DNA of 64,000 bases from contig NC_092674.1 in the NCBI RefSeq assembly GCF_964355755.1, positions 6,143,001 through 6,207,000 of the forward strand. The letters are read 5' to 3'. The translations under genes and the position numbers were made by a program. This document shows positions 23,547-36,699 of this stretch, piece by piece. Source of the stretch: Antedon mediterranea. Lineage: Eukaryota > Echinodermata > Crinoidea > Comatulida > Antedonidae. The notes below the pieces were generated by a model that had not been told where the DNA came from, did no database searches, and saw only the letters and a list, made by a program, of their open reading frames with translations. The first letter of the stretch is position 1. The number at the start of each line of letters is the position of its first letter.

Positions 23547-26500
23547 ATGAGGATGCGCAAGGTTTTTGATGTGAGGAGGTTACAAGGCATGTTGGAGAAA
23601 GAGATGGAGAGAGAAGAGAAACTTTGGGTACCATGCCTTACCAACCTTGATGATTCTGATGTAAGTTTAAACATAATGTCAAAAATGGTTTTAAGAGGAT
23701 CATCTTCTACCCTTTAAAAAATAGGGGATCATCTTCTACCCTTTAAAAAATAGTGGATCATCTTCTACCCCTTAAAAAATAGTGGATCATCTTCTACCCC
23801 TTAAAAAATTGGGGGTCATCTCCTACCCACGACAAAATAGGGGATCATCTCCTACCCTTAAAAGTAAGGGGAACTCCTTTAATTTTTAGGATATTCTTAT
23901 TTTTATCCGAGAACTCGAGGCAGTGCACTTATTATTTTATTTAAATTGTGATGTATTAAAGTCAAGTTAGCTTCTTTCTTTTGGGCATGTTATTGCTATA
24001 AATTGATTATTATTATTTCATGGATGATTGTTCATCTAATTGTCTCGTTAGACAATAACAATTATCTTACACATGATTGCATCATATTATAAGTAATTCG
24101 ATTTCACTAGTTGATTTGCTTCTGATTGTAAATCTTGAAATATTTTTACCACCTTTTTCTTGAAAATCAAAATTACTATTTACGCACCACAAACTAATTG
24201 TACTGTACCATATTATGGTGAGGTTGGTAAATAATCCCACCCCAATAATTTTCTAAATTTTGTATCTAGGCTTACTCTTACTATGCTCCGTCACATACAG
24301 TTAGTTTTTTCTGGTATAATATTAATTTGAAATTTGCTATACTATATTTAGAAATTATATTGTTTGTGTAAATTCTATGAAGTTGATTTTTTTATAATTA
24401 TGCAAATGTTTTTCTATGTAACTTTGTAAGAATGATGAAATTGTGATTTTGTTAGTTTTCTGGTTGAACTGTTTCAATATCCACAAGAATTTATGTTTTT
24501 GAATAAAATGAATAGAATTATAACAATACAACACACAGTAGTAACTGTGGCTGGGTTTCGTTTCTGTTATTTTCATATTATTATTATTTTCTTTGTGTGC
24601 AGCCAAGCCAGCCAATGAGTGGCAGGTGGTTGTCACATGACCGCTGTAGCTTGAATACTGGATTATTATATACTTCCCCAAACAATGCTTTTAGTATCAA
24701 TCTACGTCACATGCATCTTGACTTTTTATCTCTTATCTGATTAAATATGAATGGTCTACTCTTTATGTCATAAAATATTTAAAATATTATAGAGTCAGAG
24801 TATTAATAAATGAAATTACTGTTCATGAAATTGATACCAGATTATAAAACATGTTTTTTCTGCATTAATAATTTAATAAAAAAAAAAAAAATTTTAAACC
24901 AACTAATTTTTTAATGTACAGCAAATTATTTCTGCCAATGTAGAATACTTGGTATATGTACAGTACTGGTAAAGTTCTGTCTACACTATTAAACTAGTTT
25001 GACAAAAAAAGTGTGATGTGCCCAAATATGATAGTGATATGACATCATGTCCATATATGGGCACATCACAATTTTTTTCACATTAAGTTTGATAGTGTAG
25101 ACAGAGCTTAATACAAAGAATAGTCTGTTTACATGGCCTTCCACAAAAACAACAATGAAAGTGTATAAAATTCTCTGTAACCACACTCTGTATTGCCTTA
25201 TTAGTGTTGTAGTATACCACAGTCTAGTCAGGACTTGACAAACCTTCCCAAAGGCTAATTTCAGTTTTTTCCACCTTAACCTCACATGACCTAGTAATTA
25301 AATGTTACAGTACAATCATTAACAGTGTTAATTGTGTATTGTTGAATTTTGTAAAATCACCTAAATTAAATGTCGTGTATTGTACGTACTGTTAGACTTC
25401 CCCGCAAGTCTGTATTATTTGTAGTTTGATTTTTGTCTGAAAATTGTGAGCTGAAGTACAGTATTATACGTATGAAATGCCATATGTGTCAAAATATTTC
25501 TCTTTATTAATTACAGTCTAGTACCTAGATTTACGTACTGTATTATAATTTTTTTTTTTTCACAAAATTCAGCAATAAAATTATGCTTTAAAAAATGTGG
25601 ATAGCTACATACAGCAATTAATTTAAACTATACTTCTTTTTATATTTTATTTATTTGATAGGATAAGTACATTACTATGGATGATCGTGATTATGCTGTG
25701 ATGTGGTTATATGAAAAGAATGCCGTGTTTGAGTTTTACCCGGAGACTCTCGTACACAGTATCAATTACTTGGATCGCTTCCTCAGTGTTATGAAGGTGA
25801 GTTTTTAGTGGTTTCAAATTCATAATGTATGCAGGGCTCGAAATTCACGCTAGCAAACTAGCATTTTGCTAGTAGATTCTTGATAATTGCTAGTTGAAAA
25901 TTTCATAACTAGCAAATGTTTGCTAGTGTAATTTTTGAAAAAATACGTACTTTTTAGCTTAGCCACGCTAGCCGCCAATCGCTATGTCGACAACGGCTAA
26001 TAGGAACCAATTTGGTGAAAACAATTGTTTCATTTACACGCCGCCAATTTACGTCAAGGAAACGCGAATAGCACCGTGAATCATGTGGTAGCATAGTTGT
26101 TAACGATGTGCATTATATTAACAGCAAGCTTTTCCCCAACACAAAAGCATGTTCATTTAGTACGTCGCTAAGGATTACATCATCAGTCACCTGATTACAG
26201 AATACGCGATTATCAATTTAGGGATTTAACGAAATAAATATTTTGCCTACACAGTGGTCGAAGCGCGTATTTAATAGATTCGTAAATAGTAAACACCCCC
26301 CCTCCCACTTAATGGACTCTTCCAATTTTGGAGAAGAACGTCTCCTCGGCACACCACGAGGTCCTGTTGTTTGTGCGATGGATTTTCTTACGCCTATATT
26401 GTTTACCTGTGGAATTAAATTACACACACTTTCGCATCACAACTTTAATTACTGATTTTACATAGCAATGAGCAAAGGATTCATCAAAGAAAAATACGTT

Positions 26501-29500
26501 GAATAAAAATTCACTTAAGAAATGCCGTAAGCTGTTTTCAAACTATTGATCAGCCCACTATTTATTCCAACATCATTCATGCCTCTCGTGCGATAGGGAA
26601 TTTCCTGGATAGAGACGAGTCGAGCGCGAGAGACGGCGGAGTGAGGCGGGCGTAGCTTGGGACGGATTAGTTAGGGCCTGCCTACCAATTTCGCTCGGTG
26701 GCAATTAAATTTAATGTTTTAATTACGTCTGGATATAAACAATATAAAACTCAGTTTTGTCATCGGCAATAATATTTTATACATAGGCCTAGTCAATTTT
26801 GTTCCGCTTCAAATTTTAAAAGTTTCGACCTAAAAAAAAGTGGGCCGAAACGTCTCGGGACGAATCGTCCATAGGCCGAAACGCCCTTGATTTGGCTAGC
26901 ATGAAAGCATGTCTTGATCTTTTTTTAATTTGGCTAAAAAGGGTACTACTACTACTACAGCTTTGCCTAGCTAGCTAAGCCTACACCTAAAAGCTAGGTC
27001 TAGGTCTACACCTAAATAAATTCAGATTTGTGTAGAATTTAACTATTTTACCGAAAAAAAATTGTGATTGCTAGTTATGCTGCTGATTTTGCTAGTTAAT
27101 TTTTTTACAACTAGCAAAGTTTGCTAGTCGAAAAAAAAGTAAATTTCGAGCCCTGGTATGATACAAATTTTGCAATATCTTCAGTTTATCAGTGGATATT
27201 TTCTACTCTCACAATTATTGGGTTTAATCCCATATCCCATGTTTTGCCTTTAGAGCCATGTTTCTCAACAGGGTATTGCTAAACTGCTTAAACCTCGCGC
27301 CAACCTCGCACAAACCCTCAAGACCCTGCTCAAACCTCCTACAAACCAATTTTGATTAGATCTCAACTAGAACTATGAACAGAGACAATTTATGAAGAAA
27401 AAATAAAATTTCTGTAAGTTTGTCTGTTTCTAGGTGAAAAACTTCAATTTTTGGGAAAATTACAAATTTCACTAATCATGAATAATATAAACGAAAACCA
27501 CTTTAAAAAAAGGTGCTCTTCTTTTACACGCCACCTATGGTATACGTGCAACCCACAATGATTAATCCACCATTATCATGTTCTTTATGTTAGTACTAAT
27601 TGAGACGTGTTTACCTGCCTGTCATAGCCAGGTATACTCTATTTACATTGTCAAGTGATCCACTTCAGTCACAATGACTTCAAATTTATTGACAATTTTA
27701 GATTTTAATATTAACAGATTGGAATAATTGAAGTATTAACTTATTATCTAAAAGTGGAATTTTGACATTTGTTTTTAAAAGTCAAAGCGATAATTAATAT
27801 TGAATGTAAGCTCCAATAATTGTCTTTGTCATATTCAGCATATGTCATTTTAAATACTTTATTGTCTAGAATTTACTAAATATTAATTTCATAACATATA
27901 CAGTACACTTATTAATACTGTATTTGTTTTACATTTATAAAGAATACTTAAAGATGTACTGTATTGTATTGTCCCCCAAAAACACGAAAAATGAAGATTA
28001 ATTTTTTTAAATACTTTAAATAGGCCATTTCAGAATTTTTATATAGTTAAACACTTCGGTAGAAAAAATAATTTCAGTGGGACAGTATATTTATAAAAAA
28101 AACTAGCCCTCTTGAAATATAAATTGAAACAAATGAATAAAAAATATACCATTGCTCTATCGATGTTCATTTTAATTTAACACAGTGCCTACGTTTATTC
28201 AATGTTATATTAGTGTATTTATGTTGGCTACCCTCGATCACAGAATATCTAAATCAGAGGAATACACTACAGGCAAATAAGCATTCTTTACCTGTGGTGA
28301 AATGACAGGGATCCAATTAGCTACAATTGGGCCTGCCTTGTAAATGGTTTCATAATGTATGCACCTTTAAAAAAATATGCTGAGATTGTAATGTAAATGG
28401 ACAGCATGTGTCACTATGTTGAAGGCTACAATTTATGATTTAAAGAGTAATCTTCTTATGTGATAGATGTCATATACTGTAGTAAAGATGGGAAAATGTT
28501 CTTAGTTCTGTATTCAAAATAGTGAAATGTTTGCAATTAAAATACCCTATTAAAAATATTGTTTTTATACTGTAAAGCCCAAAATGTTGCGATTTTACAA
28601 TTCCACTATTTCGCGACCTAAAAATATTGTTTTATATTGACAACATTAAACAATATAATGAATAGCGTTGTTAGATTAAAAAAAAAAAAGAAGTATATTA
28701 TAAAAATTTAATGAAATATATATACTAATTTATTGTTATTTGCATTGAAAATAAATGCTCATTCATAATATATTCATGTAAAGAACAGGAAAAGGCCTAC
28801 TTTTAAAAATGCCTACCGTATTCTTGGGTTTAGTTTTGCTTTCATTTAGAAGAAGGCAACAAAAGAAAAAATATTTAATCGAGTAGGAAATATTAGTAGG
28901 ATTTATAACATAATTGATACAATACCGTAATAATAATATTCTCAGTATTCTAAATACTGAGTTTTAATGTGTTTCTTTTTAGGTTCACCCAAAATATATG
29001 ATGTGTATAACGGTTGCCTGCTTGTACCTGGGTAGTAAAATGGTGGAGGAAGATGAGGTAAACATTTTTTTTTTATTGCTTTGCTCTGTCTACACTATCA
29101 AACTTTTTATGTGACAGAAAAATGTGATGTGCCCATATATCAACATGATGATGTCATATCACTACTATATTTGGGCATATCCCTATAATTTGCTCACTTC
29201 ACACTTTTTTTGTAAAAAAAAAAAATAGTGTAGACAGAGCTTTACAAATTGGTGTCATCAAAGTTTTATTGACGTTTTATTAAAATTTAAAAAAAACTCT
29301 TATTTTCATCCAGTCTATTTTAAACCATAAGTATTTTGTAAATAATGAGTCAGATTTTTATTTATCTGATAAAATGTAAATAAAAGTTAGTGATTAGGTA
29401 GTTAACCAAATATGTTAAAACGATAACAAAACAGAATAGTTCATTGTTGTAAAGATGTTGTCTGTTCAAAATCATGTAAGCGTATAGGTTTTTGTTTTCT

Positions 29501-32500
29501 TCCTGGTATGACGTATTTGATTGAATCCTGTTGTGGTTTTTTACGGAAAACATAAATAGGTGTGTATTGTGTCCGTAGGATTTCCTACCCACTGCTTCAA
29601 CCCTAGACCAATAATACACAAGTAATACATCAGATCTTATCTACTGTACAGCACACAACACTAATCCTATGAGTGTTCATATTTGCCCGGTAAACAATAA
29701 AATATTATTTCTGTGAGATAGTGCCTGAAGGTCGTGTCTCTTGTGAAAAATAATCTAAATATGGAATATTCTGGAGATAAAGGGGGTTGGGGAGGGGGAA
29801 GAAAGCTAAATTTCGCATTTCCAACGTAATTTGAGCAATGATAGAACAACTTAAGTTTTTTATCCTAGTGGGATATCAGCTTAAAAGTATATCTTAACCA
29901 ATAACCCAAACCCATGGATGTGTTCTGTTATCAGTAATAACCCTACTTTTCAACTAGAATATTCTCTAATGCATGCAATGATTGCATTACAGGATGTATA
30001 AACCAATTTAATTAATTAGTCTTGGTTACTTCATTTAATTAATAAGGTTCACTGTCCTTGAAAATGATACAGTATCTACTGTATTATCACTTAGTATTAG
30101 GTTTTACAATCTTGTTTTTATCTAAAATCTGCATAGTTAAATTCTGAGTTAATTCTTTCCATGTCAGTGATATTTTAACAAAGACTACTGTACAGTATCT
30201 TATACTACAGCACTATTCTTCATATCATCATAAACGCCGAACATCTTGCGACACACATAGCACTCTTAACAAGAGCGATTACTGCCCAGAGTGTGCATAG
30301 ACTTTTAATTTTCCGATCGTATGTTAACATACATACCTATAATTCGTCAAAGTGACGAATTAAATTCTAGTTTAATTATATTACTGTACATTACATTATT
30401 GTGTATGTAACTGACATTACATTGAATTTCTGTGTTTTTCTTACTCTTCCATACTATTGTCTTACTTACATTCCATGAATTACTGTACTTGGGAAGTTAT
30501 TAGCATTCTGTTTTTCCAATTATGCTTCCTTATTCTTTGTTTTTATTCCAATATACAATCTTCCCTGTTTGCAATCCACTTGGCTTGCTACTTATACTAT
30601 AGATACCAGTAATTGTAAAATTACAGATTTCATATTGAAGCTTCATGCATGGTAAACCAAAAAATCATTATTACAGTACTTCCTCATATTTTTGGAAAAA
30701 CACCACAGAAAAATTATTTATGGTTGTTTTATTTTGTCTATTTTAGGATGTACCCTTGACTGGTGACCTAATACGCGTCAGTAAATGCGGTTGTTCTGTA
30801 TCAGAAGTCCTACGAATGGAACGCACAATTCTAGACAAACTCAACTGGGATATGCACGTTCCGACATCCCTTGGATTCCTTCAAATTGTAAGTGCGTTTT
30901 CTTCGGGTGACATTAAAATATTTAATCTCAGTGAAATGTCATGTGCATATACAGTACTATATAATCCCTTATTTTAACCCAAAATATGGAGATATGCATG
31001 GACATACAGTCCTATATAGTCTATTCCAAGAATAAAGAACCAAATTAATTTCACCAAACACTAAAGTAGAATACAATGAATTTTTATTATGAGCCTTTGG
31101 TTTGAATGTTATAAACTTTAATGTAAGATTTCATAATAAACTTGCTTTATGCGAAGGTCTTGGTTAAATTGGATGGCATGGATTTCCATATTAAACAACA
31201 AATTGGTTTGGAAGATGTGCTTATATATCATGCAAAATGATTTCTGGAGGGGCTTTTATTCTTGTACGAGTTTTTATCATCATGACTAAAAATTCACAAA
31301 AAAAGAAATGTCAAAATTCACCAAAAAAGAAATGTCAAAATTATTTATAATTAAAATAATTATTTTAATTTTGTTTTTACAGTTGCATGCTCAGCTTATT
31401 GAACACCATCCACAGCTACTCAATGGTTTAGGTCACATGACCGCCTCTCGTCACCTCTCCATCTTGACCACGCGTCTGATCATTAGTCTGGGCAACGGAG
31501 TACTGTCCCAGTACAGTGGATCAAACATTGCGGTCAGTCTGCTAAGCCTGGAGCTTGAAAGGCTCACACCAGCCTGGCTGTCAATCATAATTATGTTGCA
31601 AGACACAGTCAAGGTAGACACACTTCCTAGTTCAGGCTTAAGCTCTGTCTACACTATCAGCTAACTAGTTTGATTAAAAAAAGTGTGATGTGCCCAAATA
31701 TGGTAGTGATATGCCCAAATATGTTAGTGATATGACATCATCATGTCCATATATGGGCACATCACATTTTTTTGTCGCATAGTTTTATAGTGTAGACAGA
31801 ACTTAAGGCTTATTTTAGTGACATTTAGTTAGTACCTACTATCACCTAATCATGTCTTTTCGGATAAGGACTATAAACCTAGTACATCTTTCGAGACGTT
31901 GGGCGTTATCCCGGTGTACTAGTACACACACAGTCACTGTCACTCACATCCACTGATAATAACTGGGCCCTCTGGTCGACCAGTCTTTTACTAAAGAAGT
32001 TACCCAGTTTAAATAAATAAAGAATAAACAACTTTTGAAAACCCCATAATAGGGGAAACTTTCCTGTGAAACAAACAAGGGTTTTAGCACAGCCAATCCA
32101 TAATCAGAATTTCCTAAAGGTGTCCCCTTAATAGAGGCAAAGGTGTCCCCTTAATAGAGGCTCTACAGTAGTGTATTTGACTATTCCCTTGTGGGACCCA
32201 TCTCTGATTAAATTACTCATGTTTTTATGTCAGGGCCACTAACTAAAAGTTGAATTGGTACTGGGTGACAAAGCTTATTTAATATAAAATGAGCTTAAAT
32301 AGAGTTAAAAGTCCTAAGCTGGATAAACATTGTCTCTTTTTGTTACACAAATTGAATAGAATTACCATTTCAAACAGTGATATAGACCTGCATTAATTAA
32401 TCCTTCTAATTTTGTCAAGGATACATGGAGGTCCCATTTATTTTTATTTAATAAAAGACAACCAATATTTTATACAAATTATGTAAAACACCACAAAGGC

Positions 32501-33130
32501 TAACTTTCTATATTATTCTACAAATTGTCTAACCTTGGCAGTATCAAATTTAAATTTACATAATATTGTAATAATGCACATTTTCGTGACGATGCATCAT
32601 TGTGTACAATGGCAGCCTGTTGGTCTTATGAGTAACAGTTTAAATTGTATGTCTGTTGGTATTAGACCAGTCACTTCATATCACCAAATATATCGTTAGG
32701 TTATCTAGGTATGACGTTATCATGGGATAATAAGGCTACCATAAAACACAATATTGTATCCCTGTGTAGGAGTGTCAATTGGTTGCTATTGTTTCAATGA
32801 GTTTAAGTAAAACAGAGGTTTTGTTGTTTTTTTTTGTTACAGGTGGAGAGCCAAGACCTAATCCATTGTCGTGAGGTGATAAGCCACACCCTTATGGGCT
32901 ACCCAACCACCAATGCAGTGTACTACTGCATAAACCCACCATCTGTCATTGATAAACCTGCTCAACAAGACCTCAAACAGGCCAGCATCGACCTTGACGA
33001 GGTCTTCGACAGCATTAAGTTATTATATGAAGGTGGATGGGAACGAAATCGACCAGACACCTTAGAACAGCAATGCAAAGGCTCTAACATGTCGCCATGC
33101 CCACCACTCCAGACAGTTAGGCCTGTTTAG
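23547..33130 (+). CDS. CCNI: Cyclin I
   Basis: Atypical cyclin of the G/I group; the vertebrate protein is linked to CDK5 and cell survival. Coding exons: 23547-23660, 25662-25796, 28983-29057, 30747-30887, 31383-31613 and 32843-33130, all phase 0, giving 327 aa (human 377). The N-terminus (MLEKEMEREEKLW) matches the cyclin I start. The cyclin box includes FYPETLVHSINYLDRFLSVMK, VHPKYMMCITVACLYLGSKM and VLRMERTILDKLNWDMHVPT. The C-terminus keeps the cyclin I signatures FDSIKLLYE and SPCPPLQ close to the stop, which decides it against cyclin D. The start chosen is the ATG at 23547; an in-frame ATG lies at 23520, but an acceptor-like tract ends near 23506, so some 5'UTR may be spliced. Intron 1 holds a 29-bp minisatellite and intron 2 a 1.3-kb transposon. 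Confidence 0.94.
23690..23880. repeat. 29-bp minisatellite in cyclin I intron 1
   Basis: About six copies of a unit near GGATCATCTTCTACCC plus TTTAAAAAATAG, starting 30 bp after the exon 1 donor. Confidence 0.85.
24972..25109. mobile_element. CArG MITE, copy 11
   Basis: AAAGTTCTGTCTACACTATT to GATAGTGTAGACAGAGCTTA; in cyclin I intron 1. Confidence 0.88.
25832..27155. mobile_element. 1.3-kb non-autonomous DNA transposon with CAGGG ends
   Basis: Starts CAGGGCTCGAAATTCACG and ends GTAAATTTCGAGCCCTG, with subterminal CTAGCAAA repeats. Flanked by GTATG on both sides (25827-25831 and 27156-27160). The ends recall hAT elements, but a five-base flank does not fit the eight-base hAT duplication. No transposase frame. 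In cyclin I intron 2. Confidence 0.85.
27945..28097. mobile_element. Repeat F (TTAAAGATGTA...GTCCC), copy 1
   Basis: CTTAAAGATGTACTG and ATTGTCCCCC at the left, GTGGGACAGTATATTTA at the right; related to the copies at 55,593 and 56,713. Confidence 0.5.
29081..29242. mobile_element. CArG MITE, copy 12
   Basis: TTGCTCTGTCTACACTATCA to ATAGTGTAGACAGAGC, starting 24 bp after cyclin I exon 3. Confidence 0.88.
31640..31804. mobile_element. CArG MITE, copy 13
   Basis: AAGCTCTGTCTACACTATCA to ATAGTGTAGACAGAACTT, 27 bp after cyclin I exon 5. Confidence 0.9.
31850..32015 (+). mobile_element. tRNA-derived SINE fragment
   Basis: Matches the body and tail of the copy at 54013 (TTCGGATAAGGACTATAAAC, CATCTTTCGAGAC, GGCCCTCTGG). 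The tRNA head is missing. Confidence 0.7.
32038..32172. repeat. GGGGACACC dispersed repeat
   Basis: AGGTGTCCCCTTAATAGAGG occurs twice in tandem, ending GGCTCTACAGTAG. Confidence 0.7.
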
Positions 33131-33380
33131 ATAACTTTACAGTACCATGAAAAAAATTGTATAATATTTATATGATAAAAACGTATTGTATAGTTCAGTA
33201 TTTATTATTAGTTTATAGTGTAAAAAAAAGACAAAAAAGATGTATTATGGAAGATCCTTGTATAGTTCTTGTATAAAAAAAATGTGTATGATTATTTGGG
33301 ATGATGTACATAGACAAAATATAATGTATAGACTGTTACATATACTTTATGCATGATCTTTAGTTTCTCTGCATAGTTTT

Positions 33381-33386
33381 AATAAA
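33381..33386 (+). terminator. Candidate cyclin I polyadenylation signal
   Basis: AATAAA lies about 250 bp after the cyclin I stop in AT-rich 3'UTR-like sequence. It is the best-placed hexamer before the piggyBac-like element at 33674. Confidence 0.4.
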
Positions 33387-33673
33387 TGTATCATAAACTA
33401 ATAATAATATAATCCTTTATCTAGTTAAAACCTGAACAATTATTTTAGTGATTATATGTTGCATATTCTATACGCATTATGTTGTGAGTTTGGATGATAT
33501 GCTACTGCAGTGTTGTCAAATCATAGACTTATATTATATATCTCTATGTTCAAATGTATTTAAAGTTTACTACTCTATTTTAAGTTTTCACCTATTTAAA
33601 CATTTTATTATAATCATGAGTTCAAGGTAATCGATAGATTTTTCTCTACGATTGCTCTAATTGGTTCATTTAA

Positions 33674-34515
33674 CCCTTTCACTGCGGATACCCGGTACTA
33701 CCGGGTATAAACAAACGTCGTTGAAATACGTATACCCGGTAATACCAGGTATCGGCAAAACAATTATTTAATCGTATTTGCCTATAATATATGGCACCCT
33801 TTATATTCTTTCGATGAACTTGAATCATTTTGGAAGTCATTAAAAAAATTTCCCAGCAAAAAAAACGTCCCTCTATAGTTGTATTATCGTCTTGAAAATA
33901 ATGCGCCCTCTATAGTTAATTATATATAGTATAGTATCATATAATAGTATTTCTATCTTGGAAAGTTGTTTTGAGTAGCGTAATAGCGGCCAATTTGAAA
34001 GTAACACAAATTTACCAGCCCCAATAGGGCAACATCGTGTTTATCACAACACACACAAAAATTCTGAAACACTAATAGTTAGTTTTTGTACTATAGTGAA
34101 TTATTGGAAACTGTCATTATTTTCTTGATTTCGCCCCAAAACTTTTATTTGTGCATAATTTTTATAAAACAATAAAAATAATTTAATTTTTTTTAAATAT
34201 TTTTATTTGTTATACGTATCTTCATCAATATCCAGTTGGAAAAACGTATTCCATAAGAATTTCTTATAGAAAATATAGTTTTTATCATTGAATAGATAAA
34301 AAACTTGAAATCCAAAATACCTGTAATGACGTCATCAATATGCAAATTACTTTTTTTTTATACCTAACTGTAAACTAACCCTTTGCCCATCACACACCAC
34401 AAAAATAATTACACAATTATCTCAATTAGTATTTTTTTGCAATTTATTAAAATATATGTTTTTCTTAAATATATATTACGCACAGAGGTGGGAATAATGC
34501 GCCGCAGTGAAAGGG
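33674..34515. mobile_element. piggyBac-like MITE with TTAA target duplication
   Basis: About 842 bp. Inverted ends CCCTTTCACTGCGG and CCGCAGTGAAAGGG, each flanked directly by TTAA (33670-33673 and 34516-34519). TTAA targeting with CCC ends is the hallmark of piggyBac. No transposase frame. Confidence 0.85.
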
Positions 34516-36699
34516 TTAATCAATCGTTTGCAAATGAAGAAATTCTATTGGATAGATTCTTGTTCTAACTATCGATGCTGTTTATTTATCATAACCAAAA
34601 CAATACTTTTTTTGTAAGATAGATATCATACCTTTTATGTATGTATATAATTTTTATTAAAAATAATATATATCATCTCTAATTTAAGATCAGGGACAGA
34701 GTATTTAAAGGCGTAGATTATACTTTGAGATGGTCTTTTATTGGAGGTATGGTGGGCTTATTACAACATGTTTGTTTTCGCAACCTACCTATTAATGTTG
34801 GTCGTTTTTATTGTTTCATTTAATGATAGTTAAATCGTAAAATTTATTTTATACCTCAAAAACATGTTGTCATTGTCATGCAAGTTTTTAAATTTTTTTA
34901 ACACCAAGCAATAAATGTCGCCTGTGCATTCCTATTTGTTTACATTACCAATGTTATAATAGTAGTAGTATAGTATCTCTATGCATACATCTGCACAGTA
35001 AGCTTTCCAGAACCGGCACCCTTGGACTGGTCCAAAACTTCTGCTTTTCAAATGCATTTTAAATAGCATGATAACGTTCGAAAAACCTTTGTGTGTTTTG
35101 GGAAAGTTGACTGTAGATAAAATACATAAAGAAAAATATTGTTTTTATTAAAATTGAAGTCGTGTGTTCATGCTGCAGCATTATGTTATGTGATTTGAAT
35201 GTTTCTTTTTTTGACGAAGTAAGCATATTTAATATAATTATTAAGTCTTTGTTTTGTCAATCTACTAAAGATTACCAATTTCTCTCGGTAATGAAATATT
35301 ACTTACCAATTATTATTGTTTTGTGATCTGTAATATTCAGTTAAAACTGCTATTTAGGCCCTTAGTAGGCCAAATGTCACTTGCCCTTTCACACTAAATT
35401 ATTATCACCTTATATTATGCACTAAATAATATAATAACTGTATATTAATATGCATTTCCAAAGCTCACATCATCACATATGATTGTCAGTATTACTAATT
35501 TATGTAACAGATTATAGTTTTATATTGATCATTTTTGTAGATCCGTTTATTATTTTGTAATGATTTGTCAGTCTTGTTTTTTTTGTAATGGTATGCACAC
35601 AATTCCTCCATAGCACAATTGATCTAAAAGGCATATTCTTTTAAACAAAATCATTGTTTTTATTTCTGAAATGTCAATACTGGTTTGTCTTTCTATGTTT
35701 TTGCTGCACCTAGTAATGCTGGTATCGCAGGTGAAATGCATAATTTGTTTTAATGTACTTTTCTTCACCTATATCATTGTGTTCAATAAAAAGTGCAACA
35801 GATAAAAATAAAAACTGTTTTCTTTTTTTTATTTACAGTATCTGTTTTTTATTTCAAAAGGTGCAGACAAAAAAAAATTACACAGCAGTAATTATCATAC
35901 TCATGCCACTGTACACGCCCAGTTTGGAAATAATAAACAGTGATTGGTCTACTGTTGTCTATCAACTGTTTCTATTTTTAGAATAAGTCTTACAGCGCCA
36001 CCTATACGTACAGACTTTGAAACCATTTAGCAGGCTGTTTTTGATTGGTCAATATTGTTTATTGAAATAAGCAGTCATTAAAATATTATAGTAGTAGTTG
36101 TATTTTTAATTTCCTTACTAAAATACTTTATTTTTAAATATACAAATGTGAGTAATTGTATAGAAATACTTTTATTTTCATGATTTAATAAGAAATACAC
36201 ATTTTATGTCGCTAGCCATGAAATAACAATTGACCAATAAGAGTCATTGAGACATTGGTTGGTCAGATACGCTAATAAATAAAAACATTCACACGTGTGC
36301 TGGAATTGCAGAAAGCGTGTTGTTTACTGGGAATTCGAGCATGTGGTAGGTATGTACCTCACATCTGTGTAATTGTAAGTAAAATGAATGCATAATTGTA
36401 CATGATCTTTATGTAATGTATTAACATGATAAAGTTGAATCATTTTGGTCACTAAAATTTATGAAGGTTGTTATCGAAAAGTCTGATTCTAATATTGCTG
36501 CCATGCCACGATATCCCATTTTTTTTTCAGTAGTGAAATTGACGTTGTTGTCAAAGATAGTCTGATTGGAAGAAAAGGCTAGAATATATGGTGGCTCCAC
36601 GTTGAAGAATGGGACGATTAGAAATGAGCCTTATGTTTTAAATTTCCATTTTACACAATTTTACTGATTTAATTTATTATAATTAACCATCCTGTTAAC

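Larger units (their letters stand above)
33131..36699. other. Cyclin I 3'UTR and intergenic region before OTUD4
   Basis: Apart from the polyadenylation candidate and the piggyBac-like element, it is AT-rich with no recognised exon. A donor-like GTATGT near 36,350 could end an untranslated OTUD4 first exon; this is weak. Confidence 0.5.

Noticed and set aside
23547-33130. Cyclin D identity for the plus-strand cyclin
   Set aside because: No LxCxE motif near the N-terminus. FDSIKLLYE and SPCPPLQ near the C-terminus, plus the neighbouring cyclin G, fit cyclin I.
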